Of a stretch of DNA of 64,000 nucleotides, positions 18,082 to 28,300 are shown piece after piece. The stretch spans positions 33,704-97,703 of the forward strand of contig CAVUAC010000059.1 in assembly GCA_963739335.1 (NCBI GenBank). The letters are read 5' to 3'. The translations under genes and the position numbers were made by a program. Numbering within the stretch: position 1 is the first letter of the stretch; each line of letters begins with the position of its first letter. The notes below the pieces were generated by a model. The model ran no database searches and was not told the origin of the DNA. It worked only from the letters and a program-made list of their open reading frames with translations. This DNA is from UBA9647 sp963739335 (GTDB lineage: Bacteria; Bacteroidota; Ignavibacteria; UBA10030).

Positions 18082-19452
18082 TCACAAAGAGTGTTGAAGA
18101 CGAAAGCGTTCTTGGAGCAATGAGGGAAGACCAGCTGCATCAAAGTAGGCTTTCGGAAGCGCCTGATGCATGTGCGAGGCTCCGGCATTCCACCAGGGGC
18201 CTCGCCCGTTTGTGGCAGACTGCCACGCACGTGCTTGGGCGACTCCGTGTCGCATCAGTTGTTTGGCACGCGTGTGGACCCGCTTCCACTGCCGCCAGAT
18301 CACACTGCGTAGTTTCCGCCGTATCCATCCGTCAAGGTCTTCAAGGCATCGCTTGACATCGATTCTCTTGAAGTATGCCATCCATCCACACAACAACGGC
18401 TTCAGCGCCGTGATGATCTGCTCGACACTTCGTCCCTTGCGTATGACTTCCCGGATTTTCCCTTTAAGCCTCTGGATCGACCCTTTGGCCACTGTGAGCT
18501 TTGGGGTTCGCTCCCAGCTCATCGAGTATCCCAGCAATGTCCTCTGCCACGGTCGGGCCACTGCACTTTTCGCCTCGTTCACTTGCAGTCGGAGATGCTT
18601 CGCCAGAAAGTGCCTGAGCGAGATCAGCACTCGTTCTCCCGCTCTCTGCGACCGAACATACACATTGCAGTCGTCCGCATACCGGCAGAAGCTATGCCCT
18701 CGCTTCTCAAGCTCTTTATCCAGCTCATCGAGCAGGATATTGGATAACAGCGGCGACAGCGGCCCGCCTTGCGGCGTCCCCTCCGTCCGTTGTTCTTCCA
18801 TCCCACCATTCATCATCCCCGCTTGCAAGTATCTCCGTATCACTCGCAACACCCGTTTGTCCTTCACCTTCTTTGCTATCCTCACCATCAGAATGTCGTG
18901 ATTGACACGGTCGAAGAACTTCTCCAAGTCAATGTCCACCACCCATCGCTTCCCTTCTGCCACGATCTTCCGTGCCTGCAACACTGCCTGTTGCGCATTC
19001 CTCCCTTCGCGGAAGCCGTAGCTCGATTCAGAAAAGTCCTCGTCGAACATCGGCGCTAACACCTGATGCAGTCCCTGCTGGATCAAGCGATCGACCACCG
19101 TCGGTATCCCCAACACCCGCTTTCCTCCCCCCGGCTTTGGTATCTCTACCTTCCGTACCGGCTGCGGTGTGTAGCTCCCTTCCAGCAGCCCTTCTTTGAT
19201 CTTTCCCCAGTGTGTCTGCAGGTAAGGCTTCAGCTCCTCTACACTCATCCCGTCTATTCCTGCTGCTCCGTTGTTCCCCACCACTCGTGCATACGCCCGC
19301 CTCATGTTCTCCTGCGACACCACCACTTCCATGAGCGCCCTCTCCTCAGGACCTTCCATCCTCCGCCTTGCCGTGACGCTTGACGCACCAGCATCGTCCC
19401 TCGACCCCTTCCGGTGGTCTCCGGCTCGACCGGTCTCGGACTTCTCAGTCAT
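18082..19452 (-). CDS. ltrA: Group II intron reverse transcriptase/maturase
   Basis: 456-aa intron-encoded protein that promotes splicing and retrohoming. The reverse-transcriptase palm has VVDIDLEKFFDRVNHD (residues ~171-186) and the catalytic YADD (258-261). RT-0/1 features include GIDGMSVEELKPYL and IPKPGGGKRVLGIPTVVDR, and RT-4 has GTPQGGPLSPLLSNI. The C-terminal maturase-specific (GIIM/X) domain reads TALKPLLCGWMAYFKR. There is no HNH endonuclease domain, as usual for class C. The full reading frame is intact. It lies wholly inside the intron RNA, with its stop next to domain V. Confidence 0.97.
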   Translation of the reverse strand: MTEKSETGRAGDHRKGSRDDAGASSVTARRRMEGPEERALMEVVVSQENMRRAYARVVGNNGAAGIDGMSVEELKPYLQTHWGKIKEGLLEGSYTPQPVRKVEIPKPGGGKRVLGIPTVVDRLIQQGLHQVLAPMFDEDFSESSYGFREGRNAQQAVLQARKIVAEGKRWVVDIDLEKFFDRVNHDILMVRIAKKVKDKRVLRVIRRYLQAGMMNGGMEEQRTEGTPQGGPLSPLLSNILLDELDKELEKRGHSFCRYADDCNVYVRSQRAGERVLISLRHFLAKHLRLQVNEAKSAVARPWQRTLLGYSMSWERTPKLTVAKGSIQRLKGKIREVIRKGRSVEQIITALKPLLCGWMAYFKRIDVKRCLEDLDGWIRRKLRSVIWRQWKRVHTRAKQLMRHGVAQARAWQSATNGRGPWWNAGASHMHQALPKAYFDAAGLPSLLQERFRLQHSL

Positions 19453-19885
19453 ACTTTCTGCGTCTCCTTCGTCTCCGAAAGGCGTGGCTTCTTGCCCTCT
19501 TCCTTATGTTCGGGCCTTCTCCACCATACCGGCGGATACTATGCCGTCTGCTGACTTCTGCTGTCCTCTCCCATCACCTCTCGACGATGGTAGCTCATGG
19601 CCGGACAGCAGATCTCCCCGGGTATTGCGCACCCGCTTTCACGCTTATGCCTGTCACATCTACGTAGCCGTCTTCCGTGCAGGTATTGGACTTCGAAGAT
19701 ATTGGCCTTCTTATCCGACGTCTACGCCTCGTATGTGCTTCCTGTTCGTCAGGCCAGCGTTTCGCCTCCGGCTTCCTTCAGATTCCACCTCGCGGTGGAC
19801 ACCCTTGCCGTTCGGCTCATGATTCCCCCTGCCGGGGTCATAGGAGTCTTGCACTCCCTAGCAAGTGCGCCCCTGCCGGGCGCAC

Positions 19886-19922
19886 CAAAAAAAGAGGCCA
19901 AATCTTTTCAGATTCGGCCTCT
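19886..19922 (-). terminator. Terminator hairpin forming the 5' exon of the group IIC intron
   Basis: On the minus strand GAGGCCGAATC pairs with GATTTGGCCTC around a TGAAAA loop, followed by seven T and then the intron start. It matches the hairpin at 51249-51272. The opposite strand is flanked by the GTAGCGGGGGC tag, so the structure could also work as a bidirectional terminator. Confidence 0.8.
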
Positions 19923-19925
19923 GGC

Positions 19926-20105
19926 GTAGCGGGGGCCCGCCTACGTCCGACTCCATCGGACTGCGGCGGGTGAACAGGACCCCGACCAAAAGCATGTCGG
20001 GGCTTCACAGAAAACGTTCAGCTTGAATTCACATTCTGCTCATCCCAACAAAAATGAAGACGCCCGGCACAAGGCCGGGCGCTTCCTTTTTTCGTAGCGG
20101 GGGCA
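19926..20105. repeat. 180-bp repeat bounded by GTAGCGGGGGC tags, copy 1
   Basis: By eye, base-for-base identical to 39475-39654. Both ends carry GTAGCGGGGGC (19926-19936 and 20094-20104). Inside are an inverted pair (CGTAGCGGG / CCCGCCTACG) at the left end, a short GACCCCGACC...GTCGGGGC stem, and a GCCCGGC/GCCGGGC terminator hairpin near the right end. No ORF with coding character is seen. Confidence 0.9.
20048..20093. terminator. Rho-independent terminator (GCCCGGC ACAAG GCCGGGC, T-run)
   Basis: A strong GC stem with a 5-nt loop, followed on the plus strand by GCTTCCTTTTTT. On the minus strand it is followed by a weaker TTCATTTTTG run. On the minus strand it lies downstream of the 1553-aa secreted protein gene and could end its transcript. 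Confidence 0.75.
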
Positions 20106-20239
20106 GGCTACTCACGGCAGTTGCAACCTTTGAAAAGTCGTTCGAATTCGCACTCTAGCAAGATACATATCTCAGTCACAATCTCCCAGTCAGCACTGGG
20201 ATTTCACCCGCCCTCTCGAGCCCCTGGTTGGCACATAGC

Positions 20240-23200
20240 TCAGTGGAGAAGGATCATCCTCCTAGTCTGGACAAAGTCACCCGCCTGGATCCTGTAGAAG
20301 TAAATTCCGCTTGCGACGTTCGCCTTCCAAACGGCCTCGTAGTAGGCTGGAGCAAGTTCTTCCGCCACGAGTGTCTCGAGCTCTCTGCCAAGGATATCGA
20401 ACACTTTCAGCGACACCATGCCCGATTTCGGTATGCCAAAGCGAACCCTTGTCGAAGGATTGAACGGGTTCGGATAGTTCTGGCTCAACGAGTACACCGT
20501 CGGTATCTCACTGCTCAGCTGCTCAACAGAGGTTGTTCGGATTGTGCTGAACTGTCTCACCGAAGAGTACGCACTCCATCCTCCATCGTTCTTCGCCCGC
20601 ACCCGCCAATAATAGGTCGTGGCAAGTGTCAGTGGACCTACGGACCTCGACATTGCGCTGAGGGTGGAGTCGTTGACGACTGTGGAGCCAAAGTTCAGTG
20701 CTGTCGAAACCTGGAGATGATAGAGGGTCGCTCCCTGCACGGCATTCCAGCTCAAGGTTGTCGTGAGCTGAACGTTGTTCGCACTGTCAGCCGGGCCGGC
20801 AAGTGTGGGGACCTGTGGGGCCGCAACGATAGTCGTGAAGCTTCTCGCCGTGGAATAGCTGCTTGTCCCTGCGACATTTGTTGCGCTCACTCGCCAATAG
20901 TATGCCGTATTGTTCAGTAAGGGACCCACTTGCCGATAACTGTCAGTCACCATCGAATCATCGACGAGCCCATTCACAAAGCTCGGACTGGTCGAGAGCT
21001 GCACTCTGTACCTGTCGGCTCCCAGGATACCATTCCAACTCAACGTCGGGCTCGTTGACACACCTCTTGCAGAGTCGGCCGGTGAGTACTGCATTGGGGT
21101 CTGTGGTCTTGCCACGGAAGTTGTCAAGTCCCAAGAAGTTGCATAGGGACCACCGTAAGCACCCATATCGTTTCGTAGAGTGCTCTGTGCAGGGTATAAA
21201 GCAAAGCCAGGTTTGTTTGGATCTGCTGGGTCGTCATACTCTTGATTGGGATGTCCCTTGTCAATACACGGTGAAGTAGCCTGCAGATGATAATCGTTCC
21301 TCAAAGAATCGACGAATAAAGGAATTCCATAGACTGCATTTGTCCCCGCTTTCTCGTACACCACATTCCGGAACCCGTTGAAAAAATTGTAATCAATGGT
21401 GAGACTCCCGGCCAGAACCTCGGGCGAAACATAAATAGTGCAAACGGCGTTGTTGCTGAGAATGTTGTTTCGAATCAGCATATTCACGGGGCTGATGTTG
21501 AAGATATTCATACCTCCGTTGTCTGCATCCCACCCGTTTCCCACTGTGCCATTTCCATAGATCGTGTTGTTGATGATTGACACGTTTCGCATCACATACT
21601 CACCTGACGGTCCATCATAACGCGTGATCCGTACTCCAGCTTGCACGTTGTGATAGATCAGGTTGTTGAAGACTTTGATGCTGTCCATGGTGGTTCCAGT
21701 GTAGCCGCCTATTTCGATACCGAATTCGTTACCATAGAACTCATTTCCATAGATCGCAATATTGTTGAAAAGGTGCTTCTGTGTTGCTACGCCCCAGCCT
21801 GCAACCCAGAGGCCTCTACTACTATTGTTATACGCTTTGTTGTGATGCATCTTAATCGCCTCAAGGAGCCCTCCATTCTCGGAGCCTACCGAATAACCAT
21901 GGCCGCCGTTATCGTGGGAGATGTTGTCAAATACGTCGATGTTGAACTCATGCTTGTCCCAAGCGTCTATGTATATGCCGGGTCTGCCCGCTCCCTGGTG
22001 ATATACTTCATTCTTGCTCACGATGCCGTTGGACGACCCCACCTTCACATCGATTCCTTCCGTGAACCCGTCGTGGACGCGATTGTTCCTTATCTGAAAA
22101 AGGTTCGTCGTTATGAAGGAAATGCATTCCTGATCACCGCCTGTGCATCCGTGAACGACTTCATTCGATTCAACCAGTGCGTTGTCGCAACCATTTACTA
22201 CTATTCCAGGAGAGAAGGTGCTGTCCGTGTAGTTTCTCTCGATGGTAATGTGACTGCAATTTGTGGCAAGAATCCCACTCCCCTCCGAGTTCACCACTCT
22301 GAGTCCCGATATTTTGATGTACGCCAGATTTTCAATATGTACCAGCCCGCTCCACCACCTATCACTGGATTGTCCAGAAGGCAATTTCACTCCCAGGCCA
22401 CCTATGGTCACGGAATCGCCGGGATAGGATGTGAACGTGATTGGTCCGTCTGCCGTTCCGGAGTTTACAGGTACAAGTCGCTCGTTGTAGGTGCCCTGCT
22501 TGATGAAGACAGTGACATTGGCAGTAGCCGCCGAAGCAGCTTTGGCTAACGACTTCCAGGGAAGCGATTCTGTTCCCGGATTAGAGTCATTGCCGGCCGG
22601 TGAAACGTAATAGGCTGGTCCTAGAGGTGTCGCAGCGATCGTCGTAAAACTCCTTGCCTGCGACCAATCGCTCGTCCCTCCGACATTCTTCGCACACACT
22701 CGCCAATAGTACGTCGTGCCATATTGAAGAGGTCCGATTGCCTTTACAGTATCGACCACAGACGTGTCAGTCACGACCAGACTGGAAAAAGTCGGCGCCA
22801 GAGACACCGCAAGAGAGTATTTCTGAGCTCTGGGCAATTTCTTCCAGCTCAGTGTCGTATTGATTGGCACCATTTTCATACCGTCCGCTGGTGCGAGAGG
22901 TGTCGGAGCAGCAACCAACCACGCTGAAGCTTCAAACGCACCAATATCATATGCCGCCCCCTGCGGCCGTGCTGTCCCGTTGAAGTCATCTGTTACAGTG
23001 CTGAGGGTAACGCCTGCATCAATACACGGTGAAGGTGCTTGCAGGGTTCGGTCGGAGTTCAGAAGCGGATCGCCGTGGATCGAATGGGAATCCTGTGTTG
23101 TGGCGGCCTTGTAGGCTTCCCATTGGGTGGCATAGTCGTAGGTGATGTTCACGACCCCGATCCCCTCTTGAAGATCGATCCTCGCCAACAGACCGTTGGA

Positions 23201-24901
23201 TTGGTACCAGCAATTGTGATCAAGCACCACCTTGTTGATGTCCTCTTTTCTCCACCATCGTACACTTTGTTCTGTTGCATCGAAGAAAATGTTGTTCCGT
23301 ATGTAGACGTTTGTTGTCTGTGCGAAGAAGGGAAAGAACATCAAATGAGTACCGTTGGGGTCCGGCCTTTGAGCATGTCCCCAACCTCGCCCTGCATTCA
23401 AGCAAGTATTGTTCTCAAAGTAGATATCATGCGCCCGGGACAGACTTCCGCCTTCCCAAAATTCGAATGAATACTCGCTGTTTCTGACGACGTTGTTCCT
23501 GAAATAAATATTGTAGACTTCAAATCCTGCGGGGTCGTCTCCCTGCGCGGTGACCGCGGCATCGTAGATCTGATTGAACGTACATCGCTCAACGACATTA
23601 TCGTGAGCGCTATTCCAATACTGCACTCCATTTCCCAAGCGAACCGTCCGGCTGCCGCCGTACTGATCTGCTCCCCCGATATACGAAAGGTCACAGTTCC
23701 TTACGATTGTGTGATGAGTATTGGTTCCCGCAAATCCGAAGGTTCCGTACCGCATATCCAAATTGTCGCAGGCGACATAGCTTCTGTTGTCCACGTTGAT
23801 GACAAGGAGATTCAATCCAAACTCGACGTGTGAATAGTAAGTCCCAGGATTGATCGCAGAGTACATCTCGAGCAGATCATTATCCTCATCATACCAGAAC
23901 TTCCCTTGGGCATTCAGGTCGGATCTATTCCACATCTTCACCCCACAGGATGTCTCGTCGTTGAGAATGATGTTCCCGACATCAACATTGAGTGGCTCGG
24001 GATTCGCATCACACTCTTTGAAGCTCACTGCATCGATGAAGAGCGTGTCGCCATTGGGCATCACACTGCCAAGAAAAAATGTGATCCTGGTGTCGCTCGC
24101 TGTGCTGTCTGCGTGAAAATAGACCTCGTAGGAAGTCCATTGAGTGGTGACCGCTACGGGGGGTGCAACAGACGACGAGTATTTCGTCCAGGGAGGCCCA
24201 TACTGTTGGAGCGTTATCTTGTTTTCAGGCATCGCAAAAGATCGCGTTGCTTTTGCCATGAACGAGAGACGGTACCACGTCAGCGCTCTTATTGACCCAG
24301 CTGCCGTAAAGACCTGTATGTCTGTGTTCCACGGATTGGTGCCATTTCCGTGATTGATGCAAACCATCCTGGCACCGCCCGGTGCAGTAAAATACTCACC
24401 CGCCACTGTCGTCCTTGAAAGGGTGGTTGAAGCACCGGTGGCAGGGTCATCGTATTTCTCCCAACCAGAGAGGTCGCTTGAAAAATCGGGATTCGGGAGA
24501 AGCTCAGATCCGACAAGCTTCACAGACTTTGATTTCGTCCTCCAAATGTTCCCCCCTTCATTCGTCCAATCTGAAGGGGAGCTTCTGTCGTATGCGCCGA
24601 GCAACTTCGGCTTGTTGCCGCTTCCGTATGCACTGTAGGTAGTGTAACCAACAGACGAGCCGCTAGTCGGGACCAGGCTTCCCCTGAATGCCTCTCCTCT
24701 CTTGAAGAGTATGGAATCCCCCGGAGCGAATGTTGACGCTTTGACCTTGTCAATTGTTCTCCAAGCTACCGAAGGTGATAAGCCGCTGTTTGCATCCGAG
24801 CCTTCAGTAGCATCCACAAAGTACTTCTTGGTTTGGGAAAATGACTGAAGGGCCCATGCAACCAGAAGCAGGGCAACTGTTACTACTGTTCCGCTTTTCA
24901 T
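20240..24901 (-). CDS. Giant secreted protein: two parallel beta-helix regions, FN3-like domains, T9SS type-A sorting tail
   Basis: 1553 aa. The signal peptide (1-22) is behind an AGAGGA site. Two right-handed beta-helix (polysaccharide-lyase-like) regions are seen. The first begins KKYFVDATEGSDANSG and has NNVVRNSEYSFEFWEGG-type turns. The second begins PAYYVSPAGNDSNPGTESLP and has many N-N-x-I/V rungs such as RNNILSNNAVCTIYV. Between and after them are FN3-like modules with the repeated signature 'P..L.P.D......+T.LSW......Y.++VS......' and 'Y.W+V.A.N.GG.S.+S..R.FTT'. The C-terminal domain begins SLSQNYPNPFNPSTRVRFG and ends MILLH. It is most likely a surface-attached carbohydrate-binding or -cleaving protein; catalytic residues cannot be assigned. 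The next gene upstream is another T9SS cargo. Confidence 0.85.
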   Translation of the reverse strand: MKSGTVVTVALLLVAWALQSFSQTKKYFVDATEGSDANSGLSPSVAWRTIDKVKASTFAPGDSILFKRGEAFRGSLVPTSGSSVGYTTYSAYGSGNKPKLLGAYDRSSPSDWTNEGGNIWRTKSKSVKLVGSELLPNPDFSSDLSGWEKYDDPATGASTTLSRTTVAGEYFTAPGGARMVCINHGNGTNPWNTDIQVFTAAGSIRALTWYRLSFMAKATRSFAMPENKITLQQYGPPWTKYSSSVAPPVAVTTQWTSYEVYFHADSTASDTRITFFLGSVMPNGDTLFIDAVSFKECDANPEPLNVDVGNIILNDETSCGVKMWNRSDLNAQGKFWYDEDNDLLEMYSAINPGTYYSHVEFGLNLLVINVDNRSYVACDNLDMRYGTFGFAGTNTHHTIVRNCDLSYIGGADQYGGSRTVRLGNGVQYWNSAHDNVVERCTFNQIYDAAVTAQGDDPAGFEVYNIYFRNNVVRNSEYSFEFWEGGSLSRAHDIYFENNTCLNAGRGWGHAQRPDPNGTHLMFFPFFAQTTNVYIRNNIFFDATEQSVRWWRKEDINKVVLDHNCWYQSNGLLARIDLQEGIGVVNITYDYATQWEAYKAATTQDSHSIHGDPLLNSDRTLQAPSPCIDAGVTLSTVTDDFNGTARPQGAAYDIGAFEASAWLVAAPTPLAPADGMKMVPINTTLSWKKLPRAQKYSLAVSLAPTFSSLVVTDTSVVDTVKAIGPLQYGTTYYWRVCAKNVGGTSDWSQARSFTTIAATPLGPAYYVSPAGNDSNPGTESLPWKSLAKAASAATANVTVFIKQGTYNERLVPVNSGTADGPITFTSYPGDSVTIGGLGVKLPSGQSSDRWWSGLVHIENLAYIKISGLRVVNSEGSGILATNCSHITIERNYTDSTFSPGIVVNGCDNALVESNEVVHGCTGGDQECISFITTNLFQIRNNRVHDGFTEGIDVKVGSSNGIVSKNEVYHQGAGRPGIYIDAWDKHEFNIDVFDNISHDNGGHGYSVGSENGGLLEAIKMHHNKAYNNSSRGLWVAGWGVATQKHLFNNIAIYGNEFYGNEFGIEIGGYTGTTMDSIKVFNNLIYHNVQAGVRITRYDGPSGEYVMRNVSIINNTIYGNGTVGNGWDADNGGMNIFNISPVNMLIRNNILSNNAVCTIYVSPEVLAGSLTIDYNFFNGFRNVVYEKAGTNAVYGIPLFVDSLRNDYHLQATSPCIDKGHPNQEYDDPADPNKPGFALYPAQSTLRNDMGAYGGPYATSWDLTTSVARPQTPMQYSPADSARGVSTSPTLSWNGILGADRYRVQLSTSPSFVNGLVDDSMVTDSYRQVGPLLNNTAYYWRVSATNVAGTSSYSTARSFTTIVAAPQVPTLAGPADSANNVQLTTTLSWNAVQGATLYHLQVSTALNFGSTVVNDSTLSAMSRSVGPLTLATTYYWRVRAKNDGGWSAYSSVRQFSTIRTTSVEQLSSEIPTVYSLSQNYPNPFNPSTRVRFGIPKSGMVSLKVFDILGRELETLVAEELAPAYYEAVWKANVASGIYFYRIQAGDFVQTRRMILLH

Positions 24902-25347
24902 GGGGTTGTTCCTCTTAGCGTGGACTGCGTCTCCTCGAGGGCGATCGACATCAGCCGCATTTAGGCAGCGACTTTGGTGAGTATGAGTATTGGATATAAG
25001 CTGCGCGCGAAGTTGGATGCCAGGTCTTGATACTCTGGCGGGTCCGCGCCCTGCTCAGGCATGTGAGCCTCTCATGTTGGCCCAAACCCACATTATATAC
25101 GCTCGAAGCATGAGACCAAAAATAAAGAGCCGGATAATCACCCACCAGTTGTACCAATGACGAATCCCGATACTCTTTTCTATGTCAGACCGCAGAATGC
25201 TCTGGAGGGGTGGACAAAGAAATCAAAAATCTCGCCGAGGAATTCATTGTCAAGCCATTGCATATCTCACCTCACAAAGGAGCGACAATCGCAGCCGGCG
25301 TCTCGTCTTTCATCGAACCAACTCAACACCAGGGGGGACAGATGGCA
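24902..25347. other. Intergenic region between two secreted-protein genes
   Basis: About 445 bp with no supported gene. It should hold the promoter of the beta-helix protein gene and the 3' region of the glycoside-hydrolase-like gene. No strong terminator or known RNA element is recognised. Confidence 0.4.
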
Positions 25348-28300
25348 CTATCGCACCAATGCCATCTTCTTCGATGCGTGGAAGTCCCCTGCACTGATCC
25401 GATAAACGTAAACTTCCGATGCCACGCTTGTACCGCTTTCATCCCTACCATCCCACGCAGCCGTGTATCGCCCAGCATCCATCACTTCACCTCTCACCAA
25501 CGTGCGAACCCTGCCCCCCAGGATGTCGTATATCTCTAGCGTCACGAGGGCTGACTTGGGTAGATCGAACTGTATGTTTGTTGATGGGTTGAACGGGTTT
25601 GGGTAGTTCTGCGCTAATCCGAACTCCGTCGGGATCACATTTTGATCCATCGAGATGAGCGTGATCACGAAATTCCATGTCACTGAATCAGGCATCACTC
25701 CATTTGGTTTCGACCAGATCACTCGTACCCACTCAGGCGTATTGTGCGAATCTGCAAAGCTCTGTGTGTATGAGCTATCCGTACCGGTTTTGACCACACC
25801 GCCGTTCACCTTCCACGTGTAGGTGAGCGGATCAGCATTCAGATCGGTCACACTCACAGCAAACGTCTGCGGCTTGTTCCGGGAGATAGCGGTCAATGCA
25901 CCAGCAGCAGGCGACTGGAAGTTCAGCACCGGCTTCTGGTTGATCTTCGTGACAGCCACAATTGCCCGCGCTGTGTCAGTGAACGAGCTAAATGTCTTGC
26001 TCACAACCACAACGATCGAAAAGACACCCTGCTGAGTGTATGACGGCTTCCAACTGAAGACTCCGGCAGGTGTCAGCGACGCACCAGGAGGCGGATTCAC
26101 CAGCATGAACTTCAATGAGTCGCTATACAGATCTGTTGCCGTATAGGTGAAGCTGAGTGTTTGATTCTGAGCGATAGTTGTGTCGCACAACTTGGCGACG
26201 AACGAAGGCCTCAGGTTGCCTTTGAATGCCTGAACGCCGAACCACATCGACTGCAGCCGATTCTGATCAATCGTGATGGCAAATGTATTTGCCGATGTCG
26301 GCTGATAAGTTGTGTACCCTCTGGTCTCCCGGCCGTAGGTATCAAGCGGGTAGACCCGCACGGAATCCGCCTGCATTGTCAGTTGAAGCGAGAGTTGTAG
26401 CGGCTCAACCTGTGTTGGACTCATTCCCCATTGGTCGTGGATGGTAGTCGTCCCATCCCACACCATCCCCGTGTTCTGCACCCTTGTGGAGATCGTGAGA
26501 AGAGACAGCGGTGCCTTCTGCAGCGAATCGGTTGATAGTGAAGCCCACGTGAGCGTACCGAACCCGCTTGCAGCCTTTATCATCAGGGGACCAACTGCTT
26601 GATTGACGAAATTGTTCAGAATCCCTGTGGCTCCAGCAAATCGGCCAGTGGCAACGGCGAGCAATCCGTCTGTATTCCACGTGATCTCTTTCGTGTCTGT
26701 GACATACGGGTTTGTTGGAATAGACGGAAGCAACAAAGGATTTAATGGTGTGATACTTGAGGACGAACCCATCCGAATGCCGTACTTCAAAGCCAGCTTC
26801 GGATCGTTAGGCGGGGGTGGATCGTACCAAGTATCGGAGAGGTAGGATCGCCGGGGCAACAAGAGATAGTCGTCGGGTGCATAGTTGATCAGCAGAGTCT
26901 GCCGCGCTTTGGAGATCAGACCTGAGCGATAGGCCATTGCACAAGAGGGGACCAACGCCATCATCGCCGAGTTGCGATGGATGCAGAAGTGATCTCCTAC
27001 CCAGTCAGTGTCCCAATCATCGTTCATGAGACCGTTGTAGTCGAAAAACATAAACGCATCGACACTTTGAAACGAGGCATAGCCGGTGATGAACAGCATC
27101 GCCTCCGAAATGAATCGGTTGGGCCATGCGTGATTGTATTCACTGATGGTGAAAGGCTTGCCACTAGCCGGAGCAGCGGCCATCAACATGGAAATCGTCC
27201 CTCCGTTTTTCGACTCGACCATAGCAGTATTGGTAATGGTCCAATCTGGATCATACCAGTGTCGTATTCCATAAGGAAAGATGGGATGATCCCAGTAGTT
27301 ATGATTGTCAACGTAGTCGAGCTTCGATTGGACAATCGCATCCACTGGACCGTATAGGTTGTTGGTGCCGGAGATCGGAACCCTCACGAAAAGAGTATCC
27401 TTCAGATAGCTGCGCATTTGGGCAAAATAGTCATCTTCCAGCTTGATATAGAACGCGGACATATCCCGTACCCGCTGGTTCGAGTAATGAGGGCAGTCAT
27501 CATAGGCTATACGGCGAACAAATGAGGAAGCGAGTGACTCGTCAGAAAGGAGCCCAGTGCACGCAGTAGTCATAGAGAGGTCATCGAACCAATATGTTCC
27601 AACCTGGCCTCCGAGGATGAAGGTTAGGCGTACGCTGTCCTGGGTTACTGGTGCGCGGACATAGAATGCATAGGTGTTCCATTGAGGCTGCAGGGAAACA
27701 TTCATTTCACCTATATAGGTCGTGGGAGCAATGTCTCTTGCAAGCGAAACTGATATCGATCTCGCGCTATCAGAACGGGCGGCAAATGAAACGAGGTACA
27801 TCGTATCTTTAAGAGTTACTATTCCGATTTGTTTCCACTGCAGATGCCAGAGGGTTCCGTCAACCTGGGTGACAACGACCTTGGCAGAGTACTTACCCGA
27901 GTGAGGTGTTGTTGTGTCTCTTAGCATGTACGCACCGGCTGGGGGATGAACCTCCATGATCCATGGTGTCAAGGATCGATCGTCCTCAAAGGCTCCATTG
28001 ACAACCTGGTCTCCGGCTCTTGCGTCATACGATTCGGCATTCCAGGCGGTCGCGAGCGCGGAGGTGGTTGCGTAGCGGCTCCTGAGGTATGACACCCAAA
28101 GAGTATCGAGCATCTTGATGTGTCGTACAGTCAGGATGCCGCCATCGGCGATTGGCTTGAGTGTTCCCCAGCGCCAATCGTGATAGAGGCAATTCTCGTT
28201 GGTCAATTCCACCATAGCCATAACCGGATCATTCGCCAGCGATTTTCCTGTATAAGGGCTTACGTGTGTAAGAAGCTGCTTGGCATACTCCTTGTGCAAT

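Larger units (their letters stand above)
18011..19885 (-). mobile_element. Group II intron, bacterial class C (IIC)
   Basis: About 1.87 kb. The 5' end reads GTGCGCCCGGCAGGGGCGCA, the class-typical GUGCG start with its immediate stem. The ORF for the reverse transcriptase/maturase lies inside, and a textbook domain V starts right after its stop codon. A domain VI-like stem follows, and the element ends CCTACCCGAT at 18011. The 5' exon is a rho-independent terminator hairpin with a T-run (19886-19922), the known preferred target of IIC introns, which insert behind terminators. The 3' exon carries GTAGCGGGGTC, a near copy of the dispersed 11-bp tag. The 3' boundary could be a few bases off. All parts look intact, so the intron may be active. 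Confidence 0.9.

Noticed and set aside
19571..19973. Plus-strand ORFs over the 5' part of the group II intron and its flank
   Set aside because: They are antisense to the intron RNA and have no family resemblance.
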